NCBI GenBank assembly: GCA_026027325.1
Contig: JAMSLZ010000001.1
Location: forward strand, 3,658,001 to 3,722,000
DNA length: 64,000 nucleotides
DNA from: Actinomucor elegans
Lineage: Eukaryota; Mucoromycota; Mucoromycetes; Mucorales; Mucoraceae
Direction of reading: 5' to 3'
A model generated the notes under the pieces. That model saw nothing but the letters and a program-made list of their open reading frames with translations, was not told the origin of the DNA and searched no databases. Each line of letters starts with the position of its first letter. Within the stretch, counting starts at the first letter, position 1. Below are positions 36,440 through 48,175 of this stretch, piece by piece. The translations under genes and the position numbers were made by a program.

Positions 36440-38674
36440 ATGAAGTCAAGCTTCTTTACTTCATTTATCGGCCTTTGCTTGGCTGCTCAGCTGGTTACTG
36501 CTGGTCCAAATGACGATGCCAAGGCTAAAGATGAGCAACTCAAAGAATTCACTGTAGTTGATGCTGGTATGCAAGAAACCACTCAATTCGGTGCCAAGAT
36601 CAACAATTCAGACAGCTTGAAGGCCGGGCTGGATGGTCCTACTCTAATGGAAGATTTTATGATGCGCGAAAAGATTATGCACTTTGGTAAAAACATATAC
36701 ACACATTCATCTTGTTGAGTATCTGTTACAGTTACACTAACATGAACTCAACATTACGTAGATCATGAAAGAATTCCAGAGCGCGCGGTCCATGCTCGTG
36801 GCGTCGGTGTTCATGGTTACTTTGAATCTTATGGTGACTATTCCAACATTACTGCTGCTAGCTTTTTGGAAAAAGCCGGTAAAAAAACGCCCATGTTTGT
36901 TCGATTCTCAACTGTGCTTGGATCCCGCGGTTCACCTGATACTGTGCGCGATGTTCATGGTTTTGCGCTTCGTTTCTATACGGACGAGGGAAATCTAGAT
37001 ATGGTGGGCAACGTCGTGGCACCATTCTTTGTTCATGACGCCATCAAGTTCCCTGATCTTATCCACGCGGCTAAACCTCAACCTGATACTGAAACTCCTC
37101 AAGCCGGCACTGGTCATGAAACAGCCTATGATTTCTTTGCTGAATTCCCTGAAACGATTCATACTGTTTTGTGGACTCTCTCTGGACGTGGTATTCCTCG
37201 ATCCCTTCGACAAGTTGAAGGCTTTGGTGTCCATACGTTCCGATTAATCAACGCTGATGGTGAATCCAATTACTGTAAATTCATGTGGAAGCCTAAGGCT
37301 GGTCTTTCTAACCTTCTCTGGGACGAGGCTCAAAAGATTGCTGGTAAAAACATCGACTTCCATCGTGAAGATCTCTATACTGCTATTGATAATGGCGATT
37401 ATCCTGAATGGGAATGGGGCGTTCAAATTGTGCCTGAAGAAGACTTTGACAAATATGAGTTCTCGCTTACCGACCCTACCAAGCTTATTCCTGAATCATT
37501 GGTGCCTTTCCAACCTCTTGGCAAGATCGTTCTTAACCGTAATCCTGATAATTATTTTGCTGAAACCGAACAGATTACTTTCCACCCTGGTCATATCGTC
37601 CGCGGTATTGGCTTCACCAATGATCCTTTGCTCCAAGGCCGCCTCTTTTCTTATCTCGACACGCAATTGAACCGTATGAATGGCGCTAACTTTATGCAGT
37701 TGCCTATCAACCGTCCTTTGGTTTCTGTTCACAACAATCAACGCGATGGCTACATGCAAGGCAACATCCACAAGGGTAAGGTTGCTTATTTCCCCAACGG
37801 TATGCAATCCAACACACCTTCTATGGTCGATGCTGACAAGGGTGGTTACATCGAATACCCCGAGAGAATCAATAACGTGACCAAGATCCGTGGTCGTTCT
37901 TCCAAGTTCTTTGACTTTTATTCGCAAGCCCAACTCTATTACAACTCATTGACAGAGGCTGAAAAGCAGCAACTGGTTGATGGTCTTCGTTTTGAAATCG
38001 GTAAATCCAAGTCGATGGATGTCCGCAAGCGTATGATCAATGTACTTAACCATGTCGACAATCGCTTTGCTCGTCGCGTTGCTTATGCTATTGGTGTTCC
38101 ATTACCAGAGAAGGTAGTCGAGAACAATAATCAAACTACAGTTGGTCTTTCTATTGAAAAGTATCCCAAGGCAGACAACATCAAGACGCGTACTGTTGCT
38201 ATTCTCACTGCACCTGGTAGCAACACAGAAGAAGCGCGTGCTATGTATGATTTCCTCAAGTCCAAGGGCGCTTATCCTGGTTTTGTGGGTCTTCATTTGG
38301 GTTCTCAAGATGGTTTGAATATCACGGATACTTATATGACTACGGCTTCTGTGCTTTGGGATGCTGTGTATGTTCCTGGTGGCGATAAAGCGTTATCGGT
38401 CATGACAGCTCGTACCTCGTTCTTCCCTTATGATGAACCCAAGATGTTTATTCTTGATGCTTTCCGTCATGGTAAACCTATTGCAGCTTCTTCGGAAGGT
38501 GTCGATCTTTTAAAGTATGCTGAGATTGACCTTCCTAAATTTGATGAAGACGGTGTAAGTGAAAAGGATGGTGTTATTGTATCTAACGAAGAATCAGATG
38601 TTGAAGAGGCTTTTGAAGAGGCTCTTATTCAACAGAGATTCTGGGCTCGTTTACCTTTGGATCCAGAAATCTAA
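36440..38674 (+). CDS. Secreted large-subunit catalase (two exons)
   Basis: Hydrogen-peroxide dismutation; secreted or wall-bound, with signal peptide MKSSFFTSFIGLCLAAQLVT. Exons 36440-36686 and 36762-38674; 719 residues. The start at 36440 is preferred to an upstream in-frame start because it opens the signal peptide. Active site: His 93 (AVHARGVGVHG), Asn in MVGN, and haem ligand Tyr 380 with Arg 376 (RLFSYLDTQ). Downstream of the Asn the usual N-x-P-x-FF is replaced by VVAPFF, as in the paralogue (IIAPFF). The C-terminal flavodoxin-like domain ([28 protein letters not shown]) is complete. There is a Glu/Asp-rich insert near the end (SNEESDVEEAFEEA) absent from the other copy. G+C is visibly higher than in the surroundings, suggesting strong expression. 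Confidence 0.97.
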
Positions 38675-39582
38675 TAACTTATTCCATGTATCTATTTTCT
38701 ACTATAATATTTATTTCAAATAAAGACAAAAAGACTAGTTGTCTATTCTCATCTTTAAAGGAAATTAGTATAAGAATATTTGACTATCATTAAATTCGCT
38801 GAGAAGTGTGCTAATCACACTTAGAGAGTTGAACCTTTACATACAAATAGATGCATTTTGTCAAACATAAACTTACATGCTAATTATGGTTATGTTCTTG
38901 TTGGTAAACAGTTTTCTCTTGCCTTTAATGTCCAGCCATCATCACTACGCAAAACTGATTTCAACAAGGTTTATGTAAAACTATAATATGCATTTGTTGG
39001 TATAAAGATAATTTGATATTTCAATGAATACTTGGAGTTAGCCAGTATAAAATCTGGTATATAGAAATTTTATGAATTCAATCGAATATAGCATCTAAAT
39101 GCTACCACATATTCAGCATAGACTGTTTTATTTACCAAAGTATTATGAGTATAGTATATTTGAGCGTTTGGCAGAAAAATACATGCATTTCCTAGTGTTC
39201 CTCTTTTATATATATTCGACATCTATAAATCTCTCGACCGATCCCAGCTCGTTGTCACAACTGACAAACACTCCATGTTTACATCGTGATGTGTTTATTT
39301 TTATTTATTTATTTTCGGCTAAACTACCATAGCTATATTTGAAACTGGTAGTTAATTGCAAATTACTCGCAGTTCATATAACTCTTATTAGCCAAGCGAT
39401 TCTTGCTCAATAATTTTGATATTGTGATATTATGAGTATGTATGTTAAAATAAGCGCTAGTAGAGTAGTTGAATGAGGACAAGGGGAGAAAATAAATAAA
39501 AGAGGGTATCATCCTAAATCAGTTTCCATTCAATCAGGAACCGACTAGTCATGCATGAACGGCATTAGAAATAGTTGGATTT
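38675..39582. other. Convergent intergenic region with a repeat copy
   Basis: Lies between the 3' ends of the catalase (+) and U11/U12-35K (-). A reverse-oriented repeat-like segment (CGACATCTATAAATCTCTCG, then ACCGATCCCAG) lies at about 39216-39278. No gene seen. Confidence 0.4.
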
Positions 39583-40545
39583 TTATCTTTGACGTGTCAA
39601 TCTTTGAGAAGAACTATCTTGATGATGATGACGTGAAGATCGATGTCTATTGCCACTGCTACTTCTGCGATGACGATCAACAGATGGTGAGCGAGACCTG
39701 CGCCAATGATGATCAGTAGTCGGCGACCGAGATCTGTATCGATGACGAGGACGTTTTTCTTCTCCAGGACGAGAAGAGCGTCGGTCTTCTAGCTCCCTTC
39801 TTGGGGAACGATACCTTTGACGAGCAACAGAACTTGATCTTGCTCTCGGCTCTTTGGAAACTGAATGGATCCAACAATCTGATCTCTTTTGTTCATGACT
39901 GATATGCAAGCGACTCGTGGCCGGTGGTTCTCGAAAAGGCCTATCTCTTGCACCAAATCTCAACTGGCCGCTCTCTTTTTTGCCACCAAAACCACCTCCT
40001 AGTCTTCTTGGTACCCAATCTTTCATGACTCTACTTCGTTCAAAATCCACAAGAATTGTATGACTGTCCAATATAGACTTGTTAGCGTCTCGGTATGCAT
40101 CCTTGGCTGATTTTTGAGAGGTAAAAGTAAGAAATGCGTAACCTTGTGATAGTCCAGTCACTGGTTGTGAATATGAGTATGCAGGAACCAACAATTAGGT
40201 TGAAAACAACAACACTTACCATAGTTTCTTATCAATACTAGATCTGATATTTCTCCGTATTTTTTAAAATGGGACCTTATAGTTGTTTCTGTCGTATCAA
40301 AGCTCAATCTACTTATGAATAGAGTACAGTGTGGATCTGTTGGCAAGTGTTTCGGTGGTCGGTCTTTTAAAAACCCAAGCAGGATGAGTTGTGGTGAAAA
40401 TTTTTCAGAGTGAAGCTCATAGTTTTTTTTTTTTACACTTACAATGGGATATAGCAGCACGCTGAACCGCAGCATCATGAGGCTCAGTATCAGTACCATC
40501 GATTGAGCCTGCTTGGATAGGGTTATATTCTTTTGAATACCACAT
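39583..40545 (-). CDS. SNRNP35: U11/U12 snRNP 35 kDa protein (minor spliceosome)
   Basis: Component of the U11/U12 di-snRNP that recognises U12-type introns; related to U1-70K. Exons 40545-40443, 40363-40220, 40160-39583; 274 residues. The family-specific N-terminus is present (KEYNPIQAGSIDGTDTEPHD), which U1-70K lacks in this form. An RRM follows with RNP2 LFISRL and RNP1 GYAFLTFT. The highly specific block after the RRM is there too (VPRRLGGGFGGKKESGQLRF, then GARDRPFR). The tail is RS/RD/RH-rich. The initiating Met precedes WYSKEY, close to the start of animal homologues. Its start lies 198 bp from the divergent eIF1A start. Distinguished from U1-70K mainly by the GGKKESGQLRFG block. Confidence 0.93.
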
Positions 40546-40743
40546 AACCTATATAATGAAACCAATAGATATACTAGAAGAAAAACAAATTCTTGGAAAA
40601 AGATGGTTTTTTAGCGTATAAGCCACGGAAAACATTTAAAAACAAAAGGTTAGAGGCTACTACGGTCAAGCCGAAAGCCGCAGTTTTAACACGCTACCTG
40701 CAATTTTTTTTTCTTTTTTCTCTTTCTCACTTACATATCCAAC
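40546..40743. promoter_or_regulatory. Shared bidirectional promoter of U11/U12-35K and eIF1A
   Basis: Only 198 bp separate the two divergent start codons. It contains a CT/T-rich tract (about 40706-40730) just before the eIF1A start. No clear TATA box. Confidence 0.55.
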
Positions 40744-41361
40744 ATGGTTAAAAACAAGGGAAAGGTAAATTTTATTGTTTCCTATACACATTGCTTTGAA
40801 AAACAAAACAGAAACTTAATACTCATTTCCAACATAATAATAGGGTGGTAAATCCAGAAGAAGAGGAAAGAACGACACCGAAAATGACAAGCGTGAACTT
40901 GTATTCAAGGAAGAAGGCCAAGGTAACCTAGTCACTTGCCAATCGTCCAGAAAGCACTTTATATTGACCAGTCTGTTTTTATCATAGAATACGCTCAAGT
41001 TGTTAAAATGTTGGGTAACGGTCGTGTCGAAGCTCAATGTTTCGATGGCGTTAAGCGTTTAGCACTTATTCGTGGTAAATTACGTAAAAAGGTTTGGATT
41101 AACCAGGGTGATATTGTTTTATTGTCTTTGCGTGATTTCCAAGACGAAAAGGCCGATGTCATTCAACGTTATAACCCTGATGAAGCCAGACAATTGAAAT
41201 CATATGGTGAATTACCTGACACTGCCAAGATTAACGAAACCGATAATAACTTTGGTGGTGAAGAAGATGATGAAGTCGAATTCGATTTCGATATTGATGA
41301 TGTAGGTTCCTTGTATAATTCATGTTTGAATCAATGACTAATGCTTCTTTTATAGATTTAA
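40744..41361 (+). CDS. TIF11: Translation initiation factor eIF1A
   Basis: Binds the ribosomal A site in the 43S complex and promotes scanning and start-codon choice. Exons 40744-40764, 40844-40922, 40988-41301, 41356-41361; 139 residues. N-terminal basic tail ([16 protein letters not shown]), OB fold ([40 protein letters not shown]), helical subdomain ([20 protein letters not shown]) and acidic C-terminal tail ending DIDDI. The last coding exon is two codons (ATT TAA); it restores the conserved DDI terminus. Unspliced readthrough would give a wrong tail ([11 protein letters not shown]). Confidence 0.97.
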
Positions 41362-41495
41362 ATTCCCCTTCTTGTTTCTCTTGTGTTCCTTTTTCTAATC
41401 TAACAGCAAAACTCATCCCTCACTTCGCTTATACAATTTTTTTTTTTTGGTACTTTTTATTAGAAATAAAAACAATTATATATAGTACATAAATT

Positions 41496-42254
41496 CTATT
41501 GGGACTTGTCCTTAGCGAGTAAGGCTTGAGAGATCTTCTTGCAACTTTGAATCACAAGAGTAAAGGGTACCTATGATTAAAACACTTTAGTAAAACAGCG
41601 CATTCCTCAATCTTTTCAGACTGTACCACTATCCATGGAGCATTGAAAGACATAAAGTAGATCCAGAAATAGAAAGGGTGGGGGTCACAATGTTTAGCTT
41701 CAGGAAGATCCATGATATAGTACAAGGAGCAAGTGAATAAATGGGACATAGAAGCGATCAACTGGAAGAGATATTGCTTGGGAGATCCACGCCAAATATA
41801 ATAAGCAGCGATGAAGCATAAAGGACCCCAAATAAACTATAAGTAAGGATATGTTAGTATGCTAATGAAAACATCTTTTTTTTTTTTCTCTTCTGATACT
41901 TGCGACTGAAATAATTTCTAATGTCAATAATAATTCATCGGCAACCATATAACGTGAATCACCATGAGCATACTCTTTCCATAATTCAGCAAGAACACCA
42001 TTATGTCCTGGAATAATGTCCTTGTTCAAAAGCCAATATCCTTCAAACAAAACATGCAATAAACCACCTACTACAAACCAAGCAAATCTTGGGATCGAGG
42101 TTGTAGTTTTTGACCATTTTGCAAGGAAGATAGAAATAATCACCATTACGAGCATGGACCCGTTAGAAATCATGCTAATTTGCAATGGGCTTCGCTCATT
42201 GGGAACGTAATTGGGAATATTCAATGTAGTAGGATAATAAGGATGATTGGCCAT
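41496..42254 (-). CDS. EBP: EBP-type sterol delta8-delta7 isomerase
   Basis: Moves the C8 double bond to C7 in sterol synthesis, in the ER. This is the plant/animal (emopamil-binding protein, EXPERA) enzyme, unrelated to fungal ERG2. Exons 42254-41904, 41836-41627, 41570-41496; 211 residues. Family signatures: HPYYPTTLNIPNYVPN, GGLLHVLFEGYW (His and Glu of the active site), LWKEYAHGDSRYMVADELLL, FYFWIYFMSFNAPWIV (the Asn-Ala-x-Trp). Four membrane segments. The start at 42254 (MANHPYYP) is preferred to the ATG at 42299 by alignment with the family. Intron 1 begins with GCAAGT, a GC-AG intron. It ends 134 bp from the convergent eIF1A gene. Confidence 0.93.
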
Positions 42255-42309
42255 GTTGAATAAAAGAATCCGTAAAGAAACAGAAAAAAGATACTGCATT
42301 TTATTTGAT

Positions 42310-42717
42310 TTATAGGATTGACTCCCCAGGTTTCACAACAATATTAGGTTCATCATTTAACACTTTGATAGCCTCAGTCAACTTATCATCTTTGACCATG
42401 ATGTAGTCTGTATCGTATGTACTAACAACGAAAACAGGGATTTGATTCTCCTTAAGAGGACTGACAATACGAGCCAAGATACCAACTAAACCAAAGTCCA
42501 TTTGCGCATCTACTTGGAACATACGCCAGCCATTCTCGGTCTTTCTCGGAGCATCCGGTAATTGGTAATCAGAAGGTAGTATCACCGAGAGTTCAGAAGC
42601 AGTTTTAGAAATAGTGTACCAAGGTGATTCAAGAAGAGTTGATGACACTTTGTACTCTCGATCATATTGATGAACAGAGAAGCTATCAGGTAAAAACTTT
42701 AGTTGAATAGTAGACAT
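42310..42717 (-). CDS. Small ACT-domain protein (ACT_7/CASTOR-like)
   Basis: Single exon, 135 residues. Has the double-ACT arrangement of the ACT_7 family: an N-terminal half with WYTISKTASELSVILP and a C-terminal half with GWRMFQVDAQMDFGLVGILA and VFVVSTYDTDYIMVKDDKL. Such proteins bind amino acids; CASTOR proteins in animals sense arginine for TORC1, but the ligand here is unknown. It ends 55 bp before the sterol isomerase start on the same strand. That is close spacing, though a shared transcript is not implied. Confidence 0.88.
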   Translation of the reverse strand: MSTIQLKFLPDSFSVHQYDREYKVSSTLLESPWYTISKTASELSVILPSDYQLPDAPRKTENGWRMFQVDAQMDFGLVGILARIVSPLKENQIPVFVVSTYDTDYIMVKDDKLTEAIKVLNDEPNIVVKPGESIL

Positions 42718-43549
42718 TTTTTAAAAAGAAAAAAAAAAAAGAGAGAGATGTAGATTCTTACCTGTTGTGTAAGTCAATCTTATAAGCTCCGGATGAAATG
42801 GACTCGTTTTTACGTAAAAACTGCACTATTAAATGGTATTATACCATTGTCTTTTAAGATCGCCGCATTAAAGATGAACGTTGCTGGTACTCGTCTATAG
42901 AAAGTTATATGCTGATTACTGGTGAAAATTGATAGTTATTCCTTGTGGTAATGTGGTCTATCTTCCGCAAAGGTCTCTGGTTACTGATCTTATCACCGTA
43001 GCACAAATATATCAAACATATGAAAGTGTTTCTTGCGCTGTGGGAAAGAAAGTTCAATAATATACCATATCTTTAAAGGGCTTCAGTATCATAGAAAACT
43101 GATGTAAATATATCCCATTATGCATTTCTCGGTCTCTATTGGCTAACTTGATTTGACCAATAAGGAAAATTGGCTCGTTCCAAACACAAAAACAACCCAT
43201 GGCCTTCATTTTGATCTTATTTTTAACATCTAAATATCATCGATACACAAAGTTTGTACTAATAAAGTTTGTACAAAATCCATAGTGAATTGATGGGTGT
43301 AAAGACCATTTAATGTTTCAATTAGTTCGGAAAGTTATTTGTCATAAAAAATATTTTATTAAAAACTATAGAAATGCAACAAAACAAAAAAAATATGTAA
43401 TAAATATATTTGTATACTACTTAACATATTGAACCTACATGATGAATTGGGCTGTGCTACAAAAAATACCTTTTCTGTGCTCCACAAAATAGAGTATGTT
43501 TCTAAAAATTCGTGTTCTGCCCCGGGAATTTTCCCGATAAATAGTCTAT

Positions 43550-43624
43550 TTTGACATCTCTACATTTCTCGACTAATCCTAGTTTAATGTCGCATCTGAT
43601 GACTATTGCAAGTCCAAGATGAAT
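43550..43624 (-). repeat. Dispersed GATGCGACATT repeat, copy 3 (reverse)
   Basis: On the minus strand: ATTCATCTTGGACTTGCAAT, then AGTCATCAGATGCGACATTA, AACTAGGATTAGTCGAGAAA and TGTAGAGATGTC. This is the longest copy and shows the right-hand part of the consensus. Confidence 0.6.
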
Positions 43625-44121
43625 CACTACATCTATTATAAGCCTTAGTTGAAGAAACTGTAGTGATTTTATTATTATTTTTTTTAAATATATTCTATAT
43701 TATACGTTCAAGTAACCTAAATTTCATCATCGATGGATCTCTTTACTGGCCCCAGTCCAATATTGCATTCGATTAATATGTCATTCGTGGTATCGCAACA
43801 CTACTTATTTTTACACAATTTATTCGCTTATCTATGGTTTGTAATTCCAAGATCATGCATGTATGTGGATGGAAGCTGCGATAACAAAGCTTATAAAAAG
43901 CCATTTGCATACTAAATGGTGCATAGCTTTTGTCTTATTACTTTTTAAAACCACGAAGTCCTCATTGGTAAGCTGTTGATATGTGTTTCATTTTGATTTT
44001 TCCTTATCAAAGAATACAAAAGTATACTTTACAGGAAATTGACTTAGATTGTACGATCATATCTTTAAAACATGATATATATTCTGTCAAGCAAATGATT
44101 CTAGACGTGCCCATTTCATGT

Positions 44122-44199
44122 TATTTTGACCTTTTTACATTTTTTGAGCAGTTTCCGTTCAATATCGCATCTGTCGACTAGCTCATGCTCAGAATGAAC
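44122..44199 (-). repeat. Dispersed GATGCGACATT repeat, copy 4 (reverse)
   Basis: On the minus strand: GTTCATTCTGAGCATGAGCT, then GACAGATGCGATATTGAACG. It lies about 500 bp from copy 3 in the same orientation. Confidence 0.55.
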
Positions 44200-46734
44200 T
44201 ATGTACTGGACCCATGATAACTATTATTTAACGGAACTACAATGGCTATACTGTAACACTTGTAATGATAAATAGTAAAATGTTTTTTTATAGAAATTTA
44301 ATCTAATAAACTCCAGATTTTTGGATAGATCTTATTAGTTTAACATCATATCTATTAAACTTTCTATACTCGAAATAAACTAATCTTGGTAATTAAAGTT
44401 TTGTTTATATTATATAAAAAATCATTCAATGCTCATCATTATCAACGCCTTCCTTTGATCCTCATTAGCTTAATATTTAGTTTAACTATATACATTATGA
44501 TGGACATTCTTATTGAAAAGATACACTATTGGATGTGATAATTGCAATACAAAAACCGCCAAAGTTTTTTGATGGGGCCAAAGGCAGGTCTTCTTGTAGA
44601 AATAGGAAGTGGGGGGGGGGAGGCCCTCTTCAGTCGCTTGCTTTCGCTTGTTCCATCTGTGCTGAGAGACCTGAGGGGCTTTAACCGATGTGTTTTATTC
44701 TTTGGCTACTAATATCTCCTCTGCTCTTGTTCCCTTTCTTTTTTATTTTTTTTTATTTTGTATTTAAATTCACGTCCATGACGACATCTTTAAAAGATAC
44801 CTCACAAGTGGCGGAAGAGGGTTGTCTTCTCTCTTAAAGTACTTGCAAATATTGACGCCTTGCTCTCAGCAGGCTAAACAAAAAATAAATAAATAATTCG
44901 AATATACATATAACATATACTATGGTCTGCTCACCATTCTATGCATAATTGAATTCCGTATAAATTCTGCCAATATTCTCTTTATCTATCTGCACACTTT
45001 ATTATTTTAAATTTTGAATACATTCAACTTAATTTATTAACAGGCTCAGCTGTTTGTTGCGCCTCAAGGTCTTGAGAGATAGGCATTTATTACTGCATAA
45101 AGCTAGTGAATTAATCTTTTATAAAGAAATAATAATAATAAAAAGATACGTGCTTATAAAAACAATTAAAGAGTAAGTAACCAACACTCGCTAAGTATAA
45201 ACAAACTACTGTTTGAAAAAGAAGGATACACATTCGTCTTTACTCGTTGCTTTATAACTTTTAAATGTATAGCAGGATCTAACACCCAACTAATCCTCTA
45301 TCAAATGGTATGTGGGAATAAATAAACAGCTTTATCTTGAATTAAAGTTGACTAGAAGCATCGCAAGGCTGGACAGATCTTTTATCATGCATAGACTGTT
45401 CTAGTCAATGGAAAACCATACATGTTTATGTTATTTTAAAATTGTTACACAACTATATATTCAGGGAAAGGTTCATGTTGTGACATTGGTCGACCATTAG
45501 ATAATCTGTGGGAGCCTTCAAGTTTAGTTTATATCATTATCTATTAACATAAAACGTCTATTATCGAACCAATCAAATATGAATCTCGACAAACCATGAA
45601 CGATGAGGTAATGTAAACAAGAACTAAAAGGCAATATAAGCCAATTAGACATTCATCAGTAACAAGGATCGTACATGTGAACGAAAAAGGACCGGCATGA
45701 ACAGTATCTCCAAGTCACAGATCTGCAGCTCTAACAATAGTATAAAAGGATACGCATTTTCCACAGAAGATTGGCTATCCTCATCCGCTCTTCTTTTCCA
45801 AATAAATGAGCCCATCAAATCTCCTTGGAATACCCCACTGTTCATCAAGCTGTATGTTTAAGGTATATTATCACTCAATGTAAGTATATGAATCTTATTC
45901 ACCCTCATTTATCACTCAACTGATCAACGTATGTCTCCAAGGATCTATGAAAGAAGTAAACCCTAGCCCATCCCTTAATGTTCAGCTGCCTTACAAGTGT
46001 TACTTTGCTCCTGCAAACTATAGTTCAAATCCTTTATTCGCTCTCAATGGCGGAATTCCCTTATTGAACTCTTCAAAAAGGGCTTACTTAGTTAAGTGTC
46101 ACTCACGCACGCGCTGTTCTAGTTCAAGTTTTAGATTTTTCGGATTTACCTTGACCATTCTTGCTTAACAGGCATGATTATGGCGGTATTTCTTAGAAAT
46201 TCAATCTTAACTAGTCTACCCTCACGATACACTAGCTTAACTAGAAGCCATTTTGACGAGACCATCAAACCTGTTGCAAATTTAAACGATAGTGGCTAGC
46301 TACTCGGTGATGATCCTAAAAAAAATATTGACCTTTTAAATGTTGGCTACTTGATGGCATTACAAAAGCTTCAGCTTCAAGTCTTGGTATGATAACTTTC
46401 AGTCTCGCTTAAAAATGTCCTCTTATACATTCATATAATATACATGTTTATATTGGTATTATCTTATTAAATCATTTGCTTCTTCTGATAAAAGCCTTTC
46501 TATACCATCATATTGCTTGACACCTGTTATAGTTTCTTAATCTGTCTTTTCCTCAAATACTACTATCTAAATCATGTGGCTAGAGCAGTCATAGTAAATC
46601 AATAAAATACTACATGCTTTTTTTATTATTAAAACAAGACGTCTCATGCAGCAGCTCATTTTGAATATGGAATTACTAATCACATACAACATTTGATTGA
46701 GTTTGGTTAGGATCAATAAATCTCAATATTTTAC

Positions 46735-46765
<31 letters not shown>

Positions 46766-47908
46766 GATGGCTGAAGGTGACGTTTTCGAAACAAGATCAA
46801 TTAATAACACAGTTTAATATATTGAAAGGTATGTACTTCACATCATTTTAGATTTTACTATACAAAAATACTTGAGTAATCACAGCTTTCCTAAAAGATT
46901 CAAAGGTAATATTTTATTAATGAATTAAACACAAATGTAAATAATATTTATACCATTAGATGAGATATTCATTCTGTACAAAGTTTCTTGATACATTTTG
47001 AGCATACCCTTATTTATAGGTTCTAATAAAACAATTGAAAAGCCTGCATCAAAAAAGAAAAAAAAATTTAAATCAGGAAGCGAGCCTTCTGTCCGCCACA
47101 GTACTTGTTCCCACAATAAGGTCGCCAACTACTGCTTGGTTCTATTATAAAAGCTCCACTCAAGTACTCACAAAAGCATGCCAATCTACCTAGTGACATA
47201 AAGGTTTAATTGAAGACCCATTTTAATTTATTAAATTATCATTATGACAAAAAGTGGTATTTTGCATACTAATAAATATATGATACTAATACATAGAGTG
47301 TACATTTAAATGCTTTTTTCATTCTCTTATAAAAAAAAAAGCGGTGCTTGCAGAGTTGGGGCTAGGATATTCCCCTGGATCTTGTTTTTCAAAAATTAGA
47401 CACCTTTTCCATCATAAACCTTGCAATCAGTTAGATACTAAACGCTGCATGTGATGATCAGTTCAGGTTTGAAAATATGCTACTGCAACTACTAGAGCCA
47501 TTATATTAAGTAAGCTGTATGAAAATATGTATTTATTTTATAAGAGAGCAGAATCTGATTTTATTTCTAATTATGCAAACGTCGCAAACATTATTGGAAA
47601 GGAAAGACAGAACATAGAGAGGAAGAAATAGTAATAAACGCTTGAAGAAGTAAAGGAGTTAATCCAGATTCGATAGACATTCAGAATCTAGCTGGGTTAG
47701 AAGCCTAAAGATACTTGTAGTTGCATTTGTTGAGATAAAAGAAACACGATCAAAAATGAAATGTTAAAAACTCAATAGTAATATGAATTTCCCAGGATAA
47801 ATAAAACGTGGCATCTTAATGAAGATTAGTAGATAACTTCCAAATGGGAAAAAAAAATCATTGTATTGTTCTTTATGTTGAAATTCAATGCAGCTGACAC
47901 ATATTATA

Positions 47909-48175
47909 TTATCTTAAAGATGCCTCTAACCAAGAAGGCTCACCTATGATTTGGTCTTTTGTTATATCTTGAGTCCTCTCTATATTTTTAGTACCGTAGA
48001 TACCTTGGGTTATTCGAAAGAGGATCAAATCGCTTTTCATCCATATTAAGCGTTCAAGCTTCATAAATAAGCCGCCATCCCTATCAATCAAAGGTTCAAT
48101 TTTGAACAAAAGATTTAGGTACGTAACGATGAATAGTGGAAGTTTCCTTTCTAACCATTTCTGGTGAGCATCCAT
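47909..48175 (-). CDS. Unrecognised 88-residue ORF, possibly a gene fragment
   Basis: ATG to stop without interruption (starts MDAHQKWLERKLPLF, ends IIGEPSWLEASLR). Composition is balanced rather than low-complexity and codon use resembles real exons, which random frames here do not. No domain is recognised, and neither flank offers a convincing extra exon. It may be a remnant. Confidence 0.3.
   Translation of the reverse strand: MDAHQKWLERKLPLFIVTYLNLLFKIEPLIDRDGGLFMKLERLIWMKSDLILFRITQGIYGTKNIERTQDITKDQIIGEPSWLEASLR

Noticed and set aside
37496..37933. 145-codon antisense frame inside the two-exon catalase
   Set aside because: Explained by codon bias of the catalase coding strand; no start context or domain.
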